Positions 8,836-17,871 of a DNA stretch of 64,000 bases are shown piece after piece (the first letter of the stretch is position 1; every line of letters starts with the position of its first letter). The notes beneath the pieces were generated by a model. It was not told the DNA's origin. It did not search any database and saw only the letters and a program-made list of their open reading frames with translations. This stretch comes from Bdellovibrionia bacterium (GTDB lineage: Bacteria > Bdellovibrionota > Bdellovibrionia > Bdellovibrionales > JAGQZY01). The stretch spans positions 186,001-250,000 of the forward strand of contig JAUICP010000004.1 of assembly GCA_030427805.1 (NCBI GenBank), in the 5' to 3' direction. The translations under genes were made by a program, and so were the position numbers.

Positions 8836-10545
8836 GTGAGTCATCTTAGAATGACTACTTCCCAGGTGACGAACCTGGCGATGAGTCTAATATTATCTTT
8901 TTCATTCGTATTTTTGTTACTCGATTCTGCCAACGCAGACAGCTCGAGAGCGGCCCGAAGAAAACTTCGAAAAGCGATGATTGAGCAGCAACAAAACCAA
9001 GATTTCAGCTTGAAGAGGGCTTTAAGCCGAATTTCTGTCAAAGCGCTGCAGGATTCAATTGAAGACCTACAAGCGGCCGAAGAGACCTGTGATGAAAAAA
9101 GGCAAACACCCAATTCAGCTCGCTATGTAACGACCTATGATAGCGCGGGACGCCCCTGTAAACTCTATGATCTTTCGTTCCCCACCCTGCAAACCCTCTT
9201 TGCCAAGAAAGCGGTCAGTACCATTCCGGTCGAACAGTTTTCTTCTGAGGACTATTGGAACTGGTACCGAGGCAATTTCGACGAAGTGATTGCAAAGTAC
9301 AATTCAAACAAAAAAGAAATCACTCCTGAAGATCTCGATCAATTCTGGGGAGAGGGTGTTGATTTTAATCAGCTTCCGCAAAGTGCCCGTGGAGGTGAAT
9401 TTACCCTCGCGGATATAATTCCTGCTCAAAACTTTCAATGGGACTCAGAAACAACTCAACTCTTCAATCAGATCGGTTCTGCAAACAGAGATCCACTTCT
9501 TAAGTCACTCATGAACGACCCCAATGAGTTAATGGAAAATACTAAGCTTAAGTGGGATCCATTAAAAAAAGCTTACGATGTCTTTATCTCATTTGATTTC
9601 TTACCCCTCAAAGGCCCGATTAGCCTTGTTGATTACAATAATCAGTATGCTCTTGGCATGCAGTCGCTAATTCGATACGTCTTAGAAACTTCAATTGTTA
9701 ACCTCGCACAATTCATTCCTGCAAAAACTCCACGTCGAATTGTCCAAGTTGTTTTCAGTGATGTTTTCACGGCCCTTGATCACCTTTACAATTATCAGAT
9801 CACTCGCCTGAAAGAGACTCTCAAAGCCAACAAATCTAATAAGTTGCCGACAAAGAACTCTCCGCAGTTAATCGAAAAAAGTCTTAACTTAGTTTATGCA
9901 TCGGGAACTGACGTTTTTTCACAGCTCTTGGTCACCTACATCCAAACTCGCGAATTGGATCTCAGCGATATTGAGTCCATCGGTGAGCAAGCCCGCTTTA
10001 CTGAGCAAAAAGTCTTTCGTGGGAACAAAGGACGCATTCACAATAGCTTGGTTAAAGACATGGGTTGTGATACTGAAATCATAATGGACCACTATGCTGT
10101 ATGCAGAAAAAATGGTGGCAGACAGGGTGTCTATTCTCTTTTGAGCGAAACAAGCCTAGGCTTTTACAATATGGGAGCGACTCAAATTTACGATTATTCG
10201 TTTCCGGCCAAGAGAGCACTTTTTAGGGGCCTTTCATACCTTCTTTCAGCGGCCATTCGCATTTGGTCTCCTTTGGGCTACGTCATTTCCTTCTCCATAG
10301 GCGATGTCTTTAAAAACTATGCTTTTGCTGGAATCCAAGACGAAGCTATCTTTTTGCAGAGAATTGAAAACGGCAGCATTGACCCTCGCTTCGAAAACCC
10401 ATTTGATTCTAAAGTTCTCAATTGGGTTCGAGGTCAAAATATGAATCCTTTGATTCCTCGAAGCGCAACAACCACCGATTCTATAATTCAAAAAAATCAA
10501 TATTTACTCGATCAAATTACAAATAAAGGAGCCCAAGGTGAATAA
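8836..10545 (+). CDS. Secreted 569-residue protein of unknown function, coupled to a subtilase
   Basis: Begins with GTG at 8836 behind a near-perfect AAGGAGG site. Signal peptide about 1-35 (hydrophobic run ending ANA); the early mature part is basic (SRAARRKLRKAM). No known domain recognised. Around residues 455-495 a mildly hydrophobic stretch could be a membrane or core segment. The stop overlaps the GTG start of the following subtilase by 8 bases, so the two are translated together. Because that subtilase lacks a propeptide, this protein could be its chaperone, inhibitor or substrate (inference). Confidence 0.65.
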   Translation: MSHLRMTTSQVTNLAMSLILSFSFVFLLLDSANADSSRAARRKLRKAMIEQQQNQDFSLKRALSRISVKALQDSIEDLQAAEETCDEKRQTPNSARYVTTYDSAGRPCKLYDLSFPTLQTLFAKKAVSTIPVEQFSSEDYWNWYRGNFDEVIAKYNSNKKEITPEDLDQFWGEGVDFNQLPQSARGGEFTLADIIPAQNFQWDSETTQLFNQIGSANRDPLLKSLMNDPNELMENTKLKWDPLKKAYDVFISFDFLPLKGPISLVDYNNQYALGMQSLIRYVLETSIVNLAQFIPAKTPRRIVQVVFSDVFTALDHLYNYQITRLKETLKANKSNKLPTKNSPQLIEKSLNLVYASGTDVFSQLLVTYIQTRELDLSDIESIGEQARFTEQKVFRGNKGRIHNSLVKDMGCDTEIIMDHYAVCRKNGGRQGVYSLLSETSLGFYNMGATQIYDYSFPAKRALFRGLSYLLSAAIRIWSPLGYVISFSIGDVFKNYAFAGIQDEAIFLQRIENGSIDPRFENPFDSKVLNWVRGQNMNPLIPRSATTTDSIIQKNQYLLDQITNKGAQGE

Positions 10546-11911
10546 ACTCTTTTTAGCACTTATAACGAGCTTTGGCTTTTATGCCAGTGCCTCCACAGTA
10601 TCAATCGTAGATTCGGGAACCTACTACGATCACGATTTTTTCAAAGGTATGGCGTGGGAAAACACCCAAGAAATTCCGGGCAACTTTATTGACGATGACG
10701 ACAACGGAAAAGTCGATGATGTCAATGGTTGGAACTTTGCCGAAAACATGGACCGCGTGTTTTTTCAGGAACACATCTCAAAGATCCCGAAAGACACATT
10801 CGACCTCTTCTTGACCGTGGACAAGATTCAATCAAAATCCGCTACAAAAAAAGAAGAAGAAGAATTCAATGAAATGATTAAAAACCTAAGTAATCGCGAA
10901 AAAAGACAATTGGCCAATCGCTTAAACTTTTATGGTCAATTTTCACACGGTACTCACTGTGCCGGAACTGTAGCCCTCGGTAATGATCAAGCTAAAATAC
11001 AAACGGCCCGAGTTTTTCCTGACCAAGCTCCGCCACAATTTCATGAAGATGTTCTTTCACCCCAAGGTTTTTGGGACTGGATTGACCCCCGTGTTTGGAT
11101 TTACAACCTTATTGCTGCTGCCAATTCGCAGCAGTTCCTCAATGTTGCGAAGTACCTCGATAACACGGGCTCAGATGTTGCGAATATGAGTTTGGGCGTG
11201 CCATTAAAGATGATCGTCGGAAGTATTATTGGCATTTTTGGAAAACCGAGTGATGAGAAATTATCAAAAGAAGTTCACCGCGCCTACCAGCGCTTCGAAT
11301 CCAAGGGTCAAGAGTGGTTAGCCGCCAGCCCTAATACTCTATTTGTGGTTGCCTCAGGTAATGATGGATCCGATAACGATATGTTCCCGACCTTCCCTTC
11401 TAATATGAAGGCTGACAACATGATTTCTGTTGCAGCGACTAAGGGTGACTTTGAATTGGCAAGCTTTTCAAATTGGGGTAAAGAATCCGTCGATATCGCA
11501 GCTCCTGGTGTTTCGATTGTAAGTGCTGTGCCTGCACCCGATTCTGATATGGTCCTTCCCATGTCTGGAACTTCAATGGCAGCTCCCATTGTGACTATGG
11601 TGGCCTCAAGAATCAAAGACATCAATTCTGACCTCACACCTTTACAAATGAAGCAGATTCTCATGCAAACCGTCGATAAGAGGAGCTGGCTTGAAGGAAA
11701 GGTCGTATCGGAAGGAATTCTCAACGAAGAACGTGCTGTACGCGCCGCCGAAATTTTTGATGGCGTAATGAGTATTGAAGAAGCGGTTCACCAAGCATTC
11801 ATGGAAATGCCATTTATTGAGGAGCCCATCACAGTACCGACGGATGTTTCTCAGTCTATTAGCCCGCTTTCTCCAGATGCCAGAGACTTAGTAAATTCTC
11901 TCGTATTCTAA
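10538..11911 (+). CDS. Secreted subtilisin-like (S8) serine protease
   Basis: 457 residues from GTG 10538 (ribosome binding site AAAGGAG). Signal peptide about 1-18. Catalytic triad: Asp25 in IVDSG, His137 in SHGTHCAG, Ser346 in SGTSMAAP; oxyanion Asn275 in ASGNDG. Two oddities: Asp25 lies immediately after the signal peptide, so there is no inhibitory I9-type propeptide, and ~110 residues separate Asp and His, including a Lys/Glu-rich helical insertion (about 97-125). An Asp-rich loop (DDDDNGKVDD) may bind calcium. It overlaps the upstream 569-residue gene by 8 bases. Confidence 0.9.
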   Translation: MNKLFLALITSFGFYASASTVSIVDSGTYYDHDFFKGMAWENTQEIPGNFIDDDDNGKVDDVNGWNFAENMDRVFFQEHISKIPKDTFDLFLTVDKIQSKSATKKEEEEFNEMIKNLSNREKRQLANRLNFYGQFSHGTHCAGTVALGNDQAKIQTARVFPDQAPPQFHEDVLSPQGFWDWIDPRVWIYNLIAAANSQQFLNVAKYLDNTGSDVANMSLGVPLKMIVGSIIGIFGKPSDEKLSKEVHRAYQRFESKGQEWLAASPNTLFVVASGNDGSDNDMFPTFPSNMKADNMISVAATKGDFELASFSNWGKESVDIAAPGVSIVSAVPAPDSDMVLPMSGTSMAAPIVTMVASRIKDINSDLTPLQMKQILMQTVDKRSWLEGKVVSEGILNEERAVRAAEIFDGVMSIEEAVHQAFMEMPFIEEPITVPTDVSQSISPLSPDARDLVNSLVF

Positions 11912-11940
11912 TATTCTTGCTTAAAACATAGATTTTTTTG

Positions 11941-11971
11941 AAAAGGCCGAATTGATTTCGGCCTTTTTTTT
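11941..11971 (+). terminator. Rho-independent terminator after the subtilase
   Basis: AAAAGGCCGAA and TTCGGCC arms with a 5-base loop and an eight-T tract. It falls in the upstream extension of the nth reading frame, which supports the downstream nth start at 12006. Confidence 0.88.
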
Positions 11972-12005
11972 GACACATTCTACCAGGAGCAGTAAAAGGG
12001 TCTCT

Positions 12006-12656
12006 ATGTTAAAGCAAGAAAGAGCCGACTTCATCAATGAACGACTTGAAAAGTTGTTCCCGAAAACTCCAATTCCACTTGATCATACCGATGCCTATAC
12101 ACTTCTCGTCGCGGTCCTACTCTCTGCCCAATGTACAGACGTTCGAGTTAATCAGGTCACGCCTGCTCTTTTTAAAAAGGCCAATACTCCACAAAAAATG
12201 GTCAAACTCTCTGTCAATGAGATTCGCGAAATCATAAAACCCTGTGGACTTTCTCCCAGAAAATCAAAGGCGATATGGGAACTTTCAAAAATCCTCATTG
12301 AAGAACACGACGGAGAGGTACCAGAAAGTTTTGAAGAGCTCGAAAAACTACCAGGCGTTGGCCATAAAACGGCGTCGGTTGTCATGGCCCAAAGCTTTGG
12401 CCACCCGGCTTTTCCAGTAGACACTCACATTCACCGACTGGCGCAAATCTGGAAACTCACCAATGGCAAGAACGTCGAAACTACCGAAAGGGATTTGAAA
12501 AAACTCTTTCCGGAAGACCGCTGGAATAAACTTCATTTGCAAATCATCTTCTACGGCAGAGAATACTGTCCCGCTCGTACCTGCAATGGCATTCGTTGCG
12601 ACTTGTGTAAAGAACTCTTTCCCAACCGCAAAACCCCACTCAAAGCCAAAAAATAA
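12006..12656 (+). CDS. nth: Endonuclease III (DNA glycosylase/AP lyase)
   Basis: 216 residues from ATG 12006; upstream in-frame codons overlap a terminator. Removes oxidised pyrimidines and nicks AP sites in base excision repair. The helix-hairpin-helix LPGVGHKTASVV contains the catalytic Lys at about residue 120, and the catalytic Asp is in FPVDTHIHRL at about 138. The C-terminal cysteine loop reads CPARTCNGIRCDLC, spacing C-x4-C-x4-C-x2-C instead of the classical C-x6-C-x2-C-x5-C of E. coli Nth, so the [4Fe-4S] cluster may be bound differently or absent. Confidence 0.92.
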   Translation: MLKQERADFINERLEKLFPKTPIPLDHTDAYTLLVAVLLSAQCTDVRVNQVTPALFKKANTPQKMVKLSVNEIREIIKPCGLSPRKSKAIWELSKILIEEHDGEVPESFEELEKLPGVGHKTASVVMAQSFGHPAFPVDTHIHRLAQIWKLTNGKNVETTERDLKKLFPEDRWNKLHLQIIFYGREYCPARTCNGIRCDLCKELFPNRKTPLKAKK

Positions 12657-12672
12657 ACCTATTTTACAAATC

Positions 12673-12960
12673 TCCACCACCACTGCCCTTCCAGCAGTTG
12701 TGAATTGCGTTTTTTCTCTGGTTGGGGGTTATACCCCAAAATCGACGAGTCCCGCAGCTTAGACGTGCCTTCGAGTTACATTCCCATTTCTCGTCAGTCC
12801 TCGGGCGAGAATGAAGTTCTCGCCCTACGGAGATCCTCGAAATGGGTGTACCTTCGAAGGCATGTCTAAGTGAGGACTGTCTGAGGAGATTTTCGGAGGT
12901 AATAACCCCCAACGAGAGAATCAATGCGAATCGCCACTGCTGAAAAGGCAGTGGCGATGG
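12673..12960. repeat. Large (~290-bp) imperfect palindrome between nth and hemF
   Basis: Nested inverted matches run through almost the whole gap. From the outside in: CCACTGCC 12680-12687 with GGCAGTGG 12947-12954; CAGCAG 12692-12697 with CTGCTG 12937-12942; a perfect 12-bp match 12721-12732 with 12902-12913 (GTTGGGGGTTAT); 12758-12775 with 12852-12870 (CTTAGAC-TGCCTTCGA type); CCCATTTC 12783-12790 with 12839-12846; and at the tip a 9-bp stem 12803-12811/12817-12825. The right end carries its own 11-bp hairpin (about 12930-12958). Likely a MITE-like or REP-like element or the gene for a long hairpin RNA. No protein-coding signal is convincing inside it. Confidence 0.75.
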
Positions 12961-13012
12961 GGATTGAACTAATAGTTGGTTTTGTGGTTGAGGGGGTTTT
13001 GTGTTTTTGGCT

Positions 13013-13816
13013 TTACCAGGCGACCAGGGGAGGCATTGAGCACAGGATGGCTTTAGGGTTACCACCTGATTCAAAACCGAATTTGGTACCGCGATCATAT
13101 AGTAGGTTGAACTCAACATAGTGGCCGCGAAGATGGAGTTGAGTTTGTCGATCTTCTTCGGTGTAGGTTTCAGTGATTCGTCTTTTGTAGATAGGCATGA
13201 TAGCTTCGGTAAAAGTGTCGCCAACAGATTTCCACATTGCGATATCTTTATTAAAATCTCCGGAATTCACATGGTCAAAAAAGATTCCGCCGACTCCGCG
13301 CTCCTTTTGCCAATGCTTGATGTAAAAATACTCGGCCGCATTTTGCTTATATTTTGGATAGAGATGCTCACCATGGGGATCAAGGCAGTCCTTAGCCACT
13401 TTGTGAAAGTGATCCGTGTCTTCATCGAAAACAAACCCCATGGGCGTTAAGTCGTAGCCCCCACCAATCCAGAACTGATCACCTGATTCGATGTATCGAA
13501 TGTTAAAATGTACTGTTGGCATTTTCGGGTTTTTCATATGGGTAATTAAACTCACCCCTGTCGCAAAAAAAGGCAAATCTTCGTTGCTGAGCGGAGTTTT
13601 ATCGCCCTGTACACCAGACCAATTCACTGCGGCCTTTTCGAAGACTTCGCCGCGCAAAACGGACATCTCTCCTCCGCCAGATCCCTTATTGTAGTCCCAT
13701 GTTTCCCGCTGAAAACTCCCGCCGGTTTCGATTGACTCAAATTCTCTACAGATATGGTCCCTGAGGCCCTTTAGGTAACCAATCAACTCTTCTCTGCGAT
13801 TTTCAGTATTTTCCAT
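13013..13816 (-). CDS. hemF: Aerobic coproporphyrinogen III oxidase
   Basis: 267 residues from ATG 13816 (ribosome binding site AAGGGG); earlier in-frame codons run into the rhomboid promoter region and are unlikely. HemF oxidatively decarboxylates coproporphyrinogen III to protoporphyrinogen IX using oxygen. Family motifs: GSGGGEMSVL, GVSLITHMKNP, IGGGYDLTP, KERGVGGIFFDH and YVEFNLLYDRGTKFG. The protein stops right after SMPPLVAW, whereas E. coli HemF (299 residues) continues about 25 residues after the equivalent Pro-Pro-x-x-x-Trp. The stop codon is about 50 bases from the palindrome, so the tail may have been lost by rearrangement there. Confidence 0.92.
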   Translation of the reverse strand: MENTENRREELIGYLKGLRDHICREFESIETGGSFQRETWDYNKGSGGGEMSVLRGEVFEKAAVNWSGVQGDKTPLSNEDLPFFATGVSLITHMKNPKMPTVHFNIRYIESGDQFWIGGGYDLTPMGFVFDEDTDHFHKVAKDCLDPHGEHLYPKYKQNAAEYFYIKHWQKERGVGGIFFDHVNSGDFNKDIAMWKSVGDTFTEAIMPIYKRRITETYTEEDRQTQLHLRGHYVEFNLLYDRGTKFGFESGGNPKAILCSMPPLVAW

Positions 13817-13942
13817 GGATTTTCCCCTTTTTTGATATATTGGCTGCTCTATACTAAGAGTCAAATATTGGGCCAAAAAAACACGCCATAGTATTGAATA
13901 AAAATTTAGAATGAGACATTCTGTAGATCTCAAAGGACGATA

Positions 13943-14788
13943 ATGACTCAAGGCAAACCAAGTCTCTGCTGGAAATGTAATAAACTAATGGGGGTCGCTG
14001 ACAAATGCCCCTATTGTGGAGCTCCTCGTGCAAAAGCACTCGTAGGATTGAGCCGTATATTTAGGGCTGCCAGCCAAAGAGGCGTTCTCGCAACCGAATT
14101 AATCTTCTACTATTGTATTCTTGTTTTTATTGCTTCCCTTGGAGTCACGTTTCTCTTCACTGGTTTTTCAGGAATGATTTCGGCAATTATGACTCCTCCA
14201 AGTGCTACACTCTACCTTCTTGGTTTGAACTCTCCGGCCGTTTTTCAAGGTGCTTGGTGGGGCCCTCTTCTCGCTTGCTTTTTGCACATCGGAATTTTTC
14301 ACATCGCATTTAACTTGTACGCCCTAAAAATGCTTGGAAATCTATTTGAACCGGTTGTCGGCGCAATGAGTTTTTTCTGTATCTTTCTTCTTTCCGGAAT
14401 TGGCGGCATGCTCCTCGCAGCCAGTAATGGAGTGGTTTCGGCAGGAGCCTCTGGCGGAATTATGGGACTCATCGGTGCAGGTATGGTCATTATCTACTTT
14501 AGGGGTGGTGGCTTTAGAGATCCGGTTTTTCAGGGACTCCTACAGTGGTTGATCTACATCGGACTGTTTGGTGTTTTAGCACCCATGATTGGCCTGCGAA
14601 TTGATAACTGGGGACACTTTGGTGGCTTAGTGAGTGGCGCTGTTCTCGGTTTCTTTTGGCAATCTCAAGCGACAAAAGCAGTATTTAGCATCTTTTCAAG
14701 AGGAGTTACTTATCTTGGAATCCTAGCTCTTCCTATTGCCTACTACTTTTGCGTTAATAATATCTTGCCAGCGATAATGAACAATTAA
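13943..14788 (+). CDS. Rhomboid intramembrane serine protease with N-terminal zinc ribbon
   Basis: 281 residues; start ATG 13943 behind AAAGGA. A short zinc ribbon (CWKC at about 10-13 and CPYC at about 22-25) precedes six membrane segments. Rhomboid motifs: HxxxN in HIGIFHIAFN, GASGG with the catalytic Ser at about residue 172, and the catalytic His in NWGHFGG near residue 228. Rhomboids cleave single-span membrane proteins within the bilayer. A zinc-ribbon cytoplasmic head occurs in several bacterial rhomboids and may recruit substrate (inference). Divergent from hemF. Confidence 0.9.
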   Translation: MTQGKPSLCWKCNKLMGVADKCPYCGAPRAKALVGLSRIFRAASQRGVLATELIFYYCILVFIASLGVTFLFTGFSGMISAIMTPPSATLYLLGLNSPAVFQGAWWGPLLACFLHIGIFHIAFNLYALKMLGNLFEPVVGAMSFFCIFLLSGIGGMLLAASNGVVSAGASGGIMGLIGAGMVIIYFRGGGFRDPVFQGLLQWLIYIGLFGVLAPMIGLRIDNWGHFGGLVSGAVLGFFWQSQATKAVFSIFSRGVTYLGILALPIAYYFCVNNILPAIMNN

Positions 14789-14828
14789 TCCGAGTGGCTA
14801 CAAAGAATTTTTAAGAAACTAAGACGAC

Positions 14829-16703
14829 TCAAGCGACTCTCAAGTGGCTATGGGCTTTCGCTTTCGGGAACCTCAAGATAAAGCACGTGTTAGGGGCCCC
14901 CGGATCATAAATTAGGTCACCACCGTGGGATTCCATTATTTTTTTCGAGATGCTGAGGCCAAGGCCTGTTCCCTTCCCTACCCCTTTTGTCGTAAAAAAG
15001 GGCTTCATCACTTTTTCAATAAGCTCTTGAGGAATTCCATGTCCAGAGTCTTCGACGTAGATAAAGTCATCATCGAGACTCTCACAGTAAGAGAGGCGAA
15101 TCCAAGGTTTTTTATGCCCTTCAATCGCATCAGAAGCGTTCACTAAAAGATTCACCAATACCTGTGAGACTTCAACCACGCGCCCATTGATATTTTGACT
15201 CTCTTCAATTTCGGATTGTCTCAATTCGATGGAGTGATATCGAAAGGCTTCACTGGTCAAACTCAATGATTCCTCGAAGAGATCTTTGAGTGAAAAGCCC
15301 TCGATGGGATCATTTTGTCCATCGCGAGAAAGTTTTTTCAGCCCTCCAATGATTCGGCTAATTCTCAATCCCATAGATTCAATCCGCTCGACTTTTCTAA
15401 GGATTTGCTTCTTTGACTTCTCCGTCTTCCAGGACTCGCCCCTTAGTAATTTCTTAGCTTGGGTGGAAAATCCAAGTATGATCGAAATGGGATTGTTGAT
15501 TTCGTGAACAAGGCTTGCCGAAACCTGCCCCAATGACGAAAGTTTGGCTTGGCTCTTGAGCTGGTTTTCTTGCTGCTCTAAGGCCTCCATTAAATGATTG
15601 GCTTCAGTCTTATCAATGATGACCCCATCCCAAACAACTTCAAGGTCCGTGCGATAGGGTTCAGAAGAAATGTGAACATACTTTTTCTCTCCAGATGCGC
15701 TCAGAGTATTGCCTTCCCAATGAAATTTTTTAAGGTTTTTTGCAGACTCTTCGACCTTAGAAAAGAAATCGATTCGATCTTTCTCAGTGAGCGGAGCAAA
15801 GGCTAATTGTGAGTCCCTAAGAATTTCTTCTGGTGGCACCCCGAAAATTTCAAAACAACGGTCGGAGAGGTATTTAAAATAAAATTCACCATTATTTTTG
15901 CGAGCAAAGCGGAATATAACTACGGGAGCATTTTTAGCAATACGCTCCATCTGGTAGCGCTTATCCTCTAGTTGAGAGTTATCCTTCAGAGAAATGGCAA
16001 AAGCAGAGCGTCCTAATACATCCACTTTATAGATTGAAAACTCTATGGGTTTATTGGTTTTGCCCGCAGACAAAAGGTGACTTTCAGATTTATAGATACC
16101 CTGTTTGCGAACAGTTCTATGGATTCGCTTTAACTCACTCAGCTTATTAGCAAGGCTCAACTCTGAATAATCAAATATCTCATCGATCCCCTTGTAGAGG
16201 ACGGATTCGATAGAATCGAAAGCCCCCAAATTGAGGAAGGCTTTATTACAATAAACTAACTTCGCCTTTTCGAGCATTAGGATGGGGTCCGGATGACTGT
16301 CATAGACACTACGAAACGGCTCTACCCACAAAGGAATAACAACGTTAGATTGCTGGCTATTGTTTAAGCGGGCCAACAAATAGGGCTCATCGTTTTGCGA
16401 AAATAGAAGCTTACGATTGACCTTCCATTCAGATTCAGCCTTTTGAGAAATATAAAAATCGTCGTTTTGCTCGGTGAGCTGACTCTTAAAAAAAGTCACA
16501 TCTTTCTGGTGGCGACCGAGAAGAATACTCGGCTTACCGGGCAAATCCAGGTCTGTATGGCCACAGATACGATCGCGACTCGTCCCAACAAGGGCGGCAA
16601 ACTTCTCGTTACAATCGACATAGATCCCTACTGAGTTCTTGAGATAGGAGGGCTCTTTGTATGATTCTAGTTTTAAACCGAGCGGTTTACGATTCGCGAT
16701 CAT
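14829..16703 (-). CDS. Soluble PAS-domain sensor histidine kinase
   Basis: 624 residues without membrane segments, so a cytoplasmic sensor. Three PAS-like regions (about 20-90, 150-215 and 250-370), then HisKA with the phospho-acceptor His in SLVHEINNP near residue 400 and a HATPase_c domain: N-box LVNLLVNASDAI, G1 DSGHGIP, G2 GVGKGTGLGLSISKK. HExNNP H-boxes are typical of the NtrB-like kinases that often pair with sigma-54 activators. No response regulator is adjacent, so the partner is elsewhere. Confidence 0.9.
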   Translation of the reverse strand: MIANRKPLGLKLESYKEPSYLKNSVGIYVDCNEKFAALVGTSRDRICGHTDLDLPGKPSILLGRHQKDVTFFKSQLTEQNDDFYISQKAESEWKVNRKLLFSQNDEPYLLARLNNSQQSNVVIPLWVEPFRSVYDSHPDPILMLEKAKLVYCNKAFLNLGAFDSIESVLYKGIDEIFDYSELSLANKLSELKRIHRTVRKQGIYKSESHLLSAGKTNKPIEFSIYKVDVLGRSAFAISLKDNSQLEDKRYQMERIAKNAPVVIFRFARKNNGEFYFKYLSDRCFEIFGVPPEEILRDSQLAFAPLTEKDRIDFFSKVEESAKNLKKFHWEGNTLSASGEKKYVHISSEPYRTDLEVVWDGVIIDKTEANHLMEALEQQENQLKSQAKLSSLGQVSASLVHEINNPISIILGFSTQAKKLLRGESWKTEKSKKQILRKVERIESMGLRISRIIGGLKKLSRDGQNDPIEGFSLKDLFEESLSLTSEAFRYHSIELRQSEIEESQNINGRVVEVSQVLVNLLVNASDAIEGHKKPWIRLSYCESLDDDFIYVEDSGHGIPQELIEKVMKPFFTTKGVGKGTGLGLSISKKIMESHGGDLIYDPGAPNTCFILRFPKAKAHSHLRVA

Positions 16704-16769
16704 ATTGATCTTTATCGGAATTTAACGGGTTTTTGTTTTGCCTGTTAATGATTTAATACTATCTAAATC

Positions 16770-16967
16770 TTACTCTGAGGCTTCGTAGGGAGAGAATACG
16801 AGCTTCATTGACCGAAACTCGTGGAGCTCATCTTCAAAACTGACAATGCGTTCTGATTCGGATTGATTCGTTTTCATTCGAGCATCAATGAGAGACATTG
16901 TAAGTCCCAAAACAAAACTAAAAATCAAACTGAAAACAGTCAGAAGCATGCGTCGATAATTCACCAT
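16770..16967 (-). CDS. Small single-TM protein
   Basis: 65 residues: a basic N-terminus, one membrane segment (about 8-26) and a charged soluble tail rich in Glu and Ser. It lies between the histidine kinase and a TetR gene on the same strand. No convincing ribosome binding site is seen before ATG 16967. No family recognised; it could be a spurious frame, though the topology is gene-like. Confidence 0.42.
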   Translation of the reverse strand: MVNYRRMLLTVFSLIFSFVLGLTMSLIDARMKTNQSESERIVSFEDELHEFRSMKLVFSPYEASE

Positions 16968-17024
16968 GCTAGGCTATCGGCCTGAAATGTACCCTGCTTA
17001 ATTGAATTGTGAGTTTTTCTTAAC

Positions 17025-17615
17025 TTAATGCAAATTAGGAAAGCTCGGAATAATATCCTTCAATCCCTGGCGCGCTATGCTGATGAGATAATCCTTATTT
17101 GGATTAATCTGAGATAGCGTGTTGAGTCCCATGCAAAGGCCTACAAGAGCTCGAGCTTTCCCCTGAACGTCAAAATCTTGGGGTACTTCGGACTTAGCCT
17201 TTGCATTCTCAAGGGAACGGACAAAAAATTCTTCTTTAAGCTTTGTTAACTCGCGAACATCTTCTTGGACTTCGCTTCCTAAGAAAGGTGCTTCAATGGC
17301 ACTTCGAACAAGAAGACAACTTTTACACTGGCTCGGATCACTTTCACGATCAATAACCTTAATAAAGTAATCGCTGATATCATTCATGGGATTATCAGTA
17401 GATACCAATTGATCCTTCATAAATTCTTTGTAGCGACTTAAAACTCTTCTAAACAAATTCTTCTTATCTTTAAAAACCGAATAGAGACTAGCCCTTTGAA
17501 CACCCATGGCGTCCACAAGATCTTGGACCGATGTTCTTTCATACCCTTTAGACCAAAAAACCGATGTCGCCTTATCGAGAGCAACGTTCTCATCAAACTG
17601 CCTAGTTCGAGCCAT
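17025..17615 (-). CDS. TetR/AcrR family transcriptional regulator
   Basis: 196 residues; start ATG 17615 with a TTGGAG site. The N-terminal helix-turn-helix at about 15-60 is typical: ATSVFWSKGYERTSVQDLVDAMGV followed by SLYSVFKDKKNLF. The C-terminal ligand domain contains a CKSCLLV pair of cysteines near residue 100, the arrangement common in the TetR_C_16/YxaF-like group. It is transcribed away from the 176-residue gene at 17872; the 256-bp gap between them probably holds its operator. Confidence 0.9.
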   Translation of the reverse strand: MARTRQFDENVALDKATSVFWSKGYERTSVQDLVDAMGVQRASLYSVFKDKKNLFRRVLSRYKEFMKDQLVSTDNPMNDISDYFIKVIDRESDPSQCKSCLLVRSAIEAPFLGSEVQEDVRELTKLKEEFFVRSLENAKAKSEVPQDFDVQGKARALVGLCMGLNTLSQINPNKDYLISIARQGLKDIIPSFPNLH

Positions 17616-17871
17616 TTCTACTCCAATATTTTAGATCAATACTTTTTGTTTATCGGCAGATAATCCCTATCAACCAGATAACTTCTAGATTCTTAACACT
17701 ATATTAACAATTAAGGAAATTGAAAAATCATTTAATTTTGTTTAGGCCCAAGGCTAGCCCAGGCGTTCAGTGGTCCTTAAACAATTTGCAGCTAGGGAGA
17801 AGGGATGTAGCGCGTCGCAAGCTTGAACTCTCCCCTTCTCGATCACCTAATTATATTATATCACTAGCGAA

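Noticed and set aside
12673-12960. Retron msr/msd locus
   Set aside because: No reverse transcriptase gene nearby; the palindrome alone is not evidence for a retron.
12664-13224. 186-residue minus-strand open frame across the palindrome and the hemF 3' end
   Set aside because: It runs in another frame of hemF and through the inverted repeats; composition is not protein-like and there is no ribosome binding site.
16727-16743. GG-N10-GC sigma-54-like match
   Set aside because: The -24 half reads CGGG and no plus-strand gene follows; poly-T context makes chance likely.
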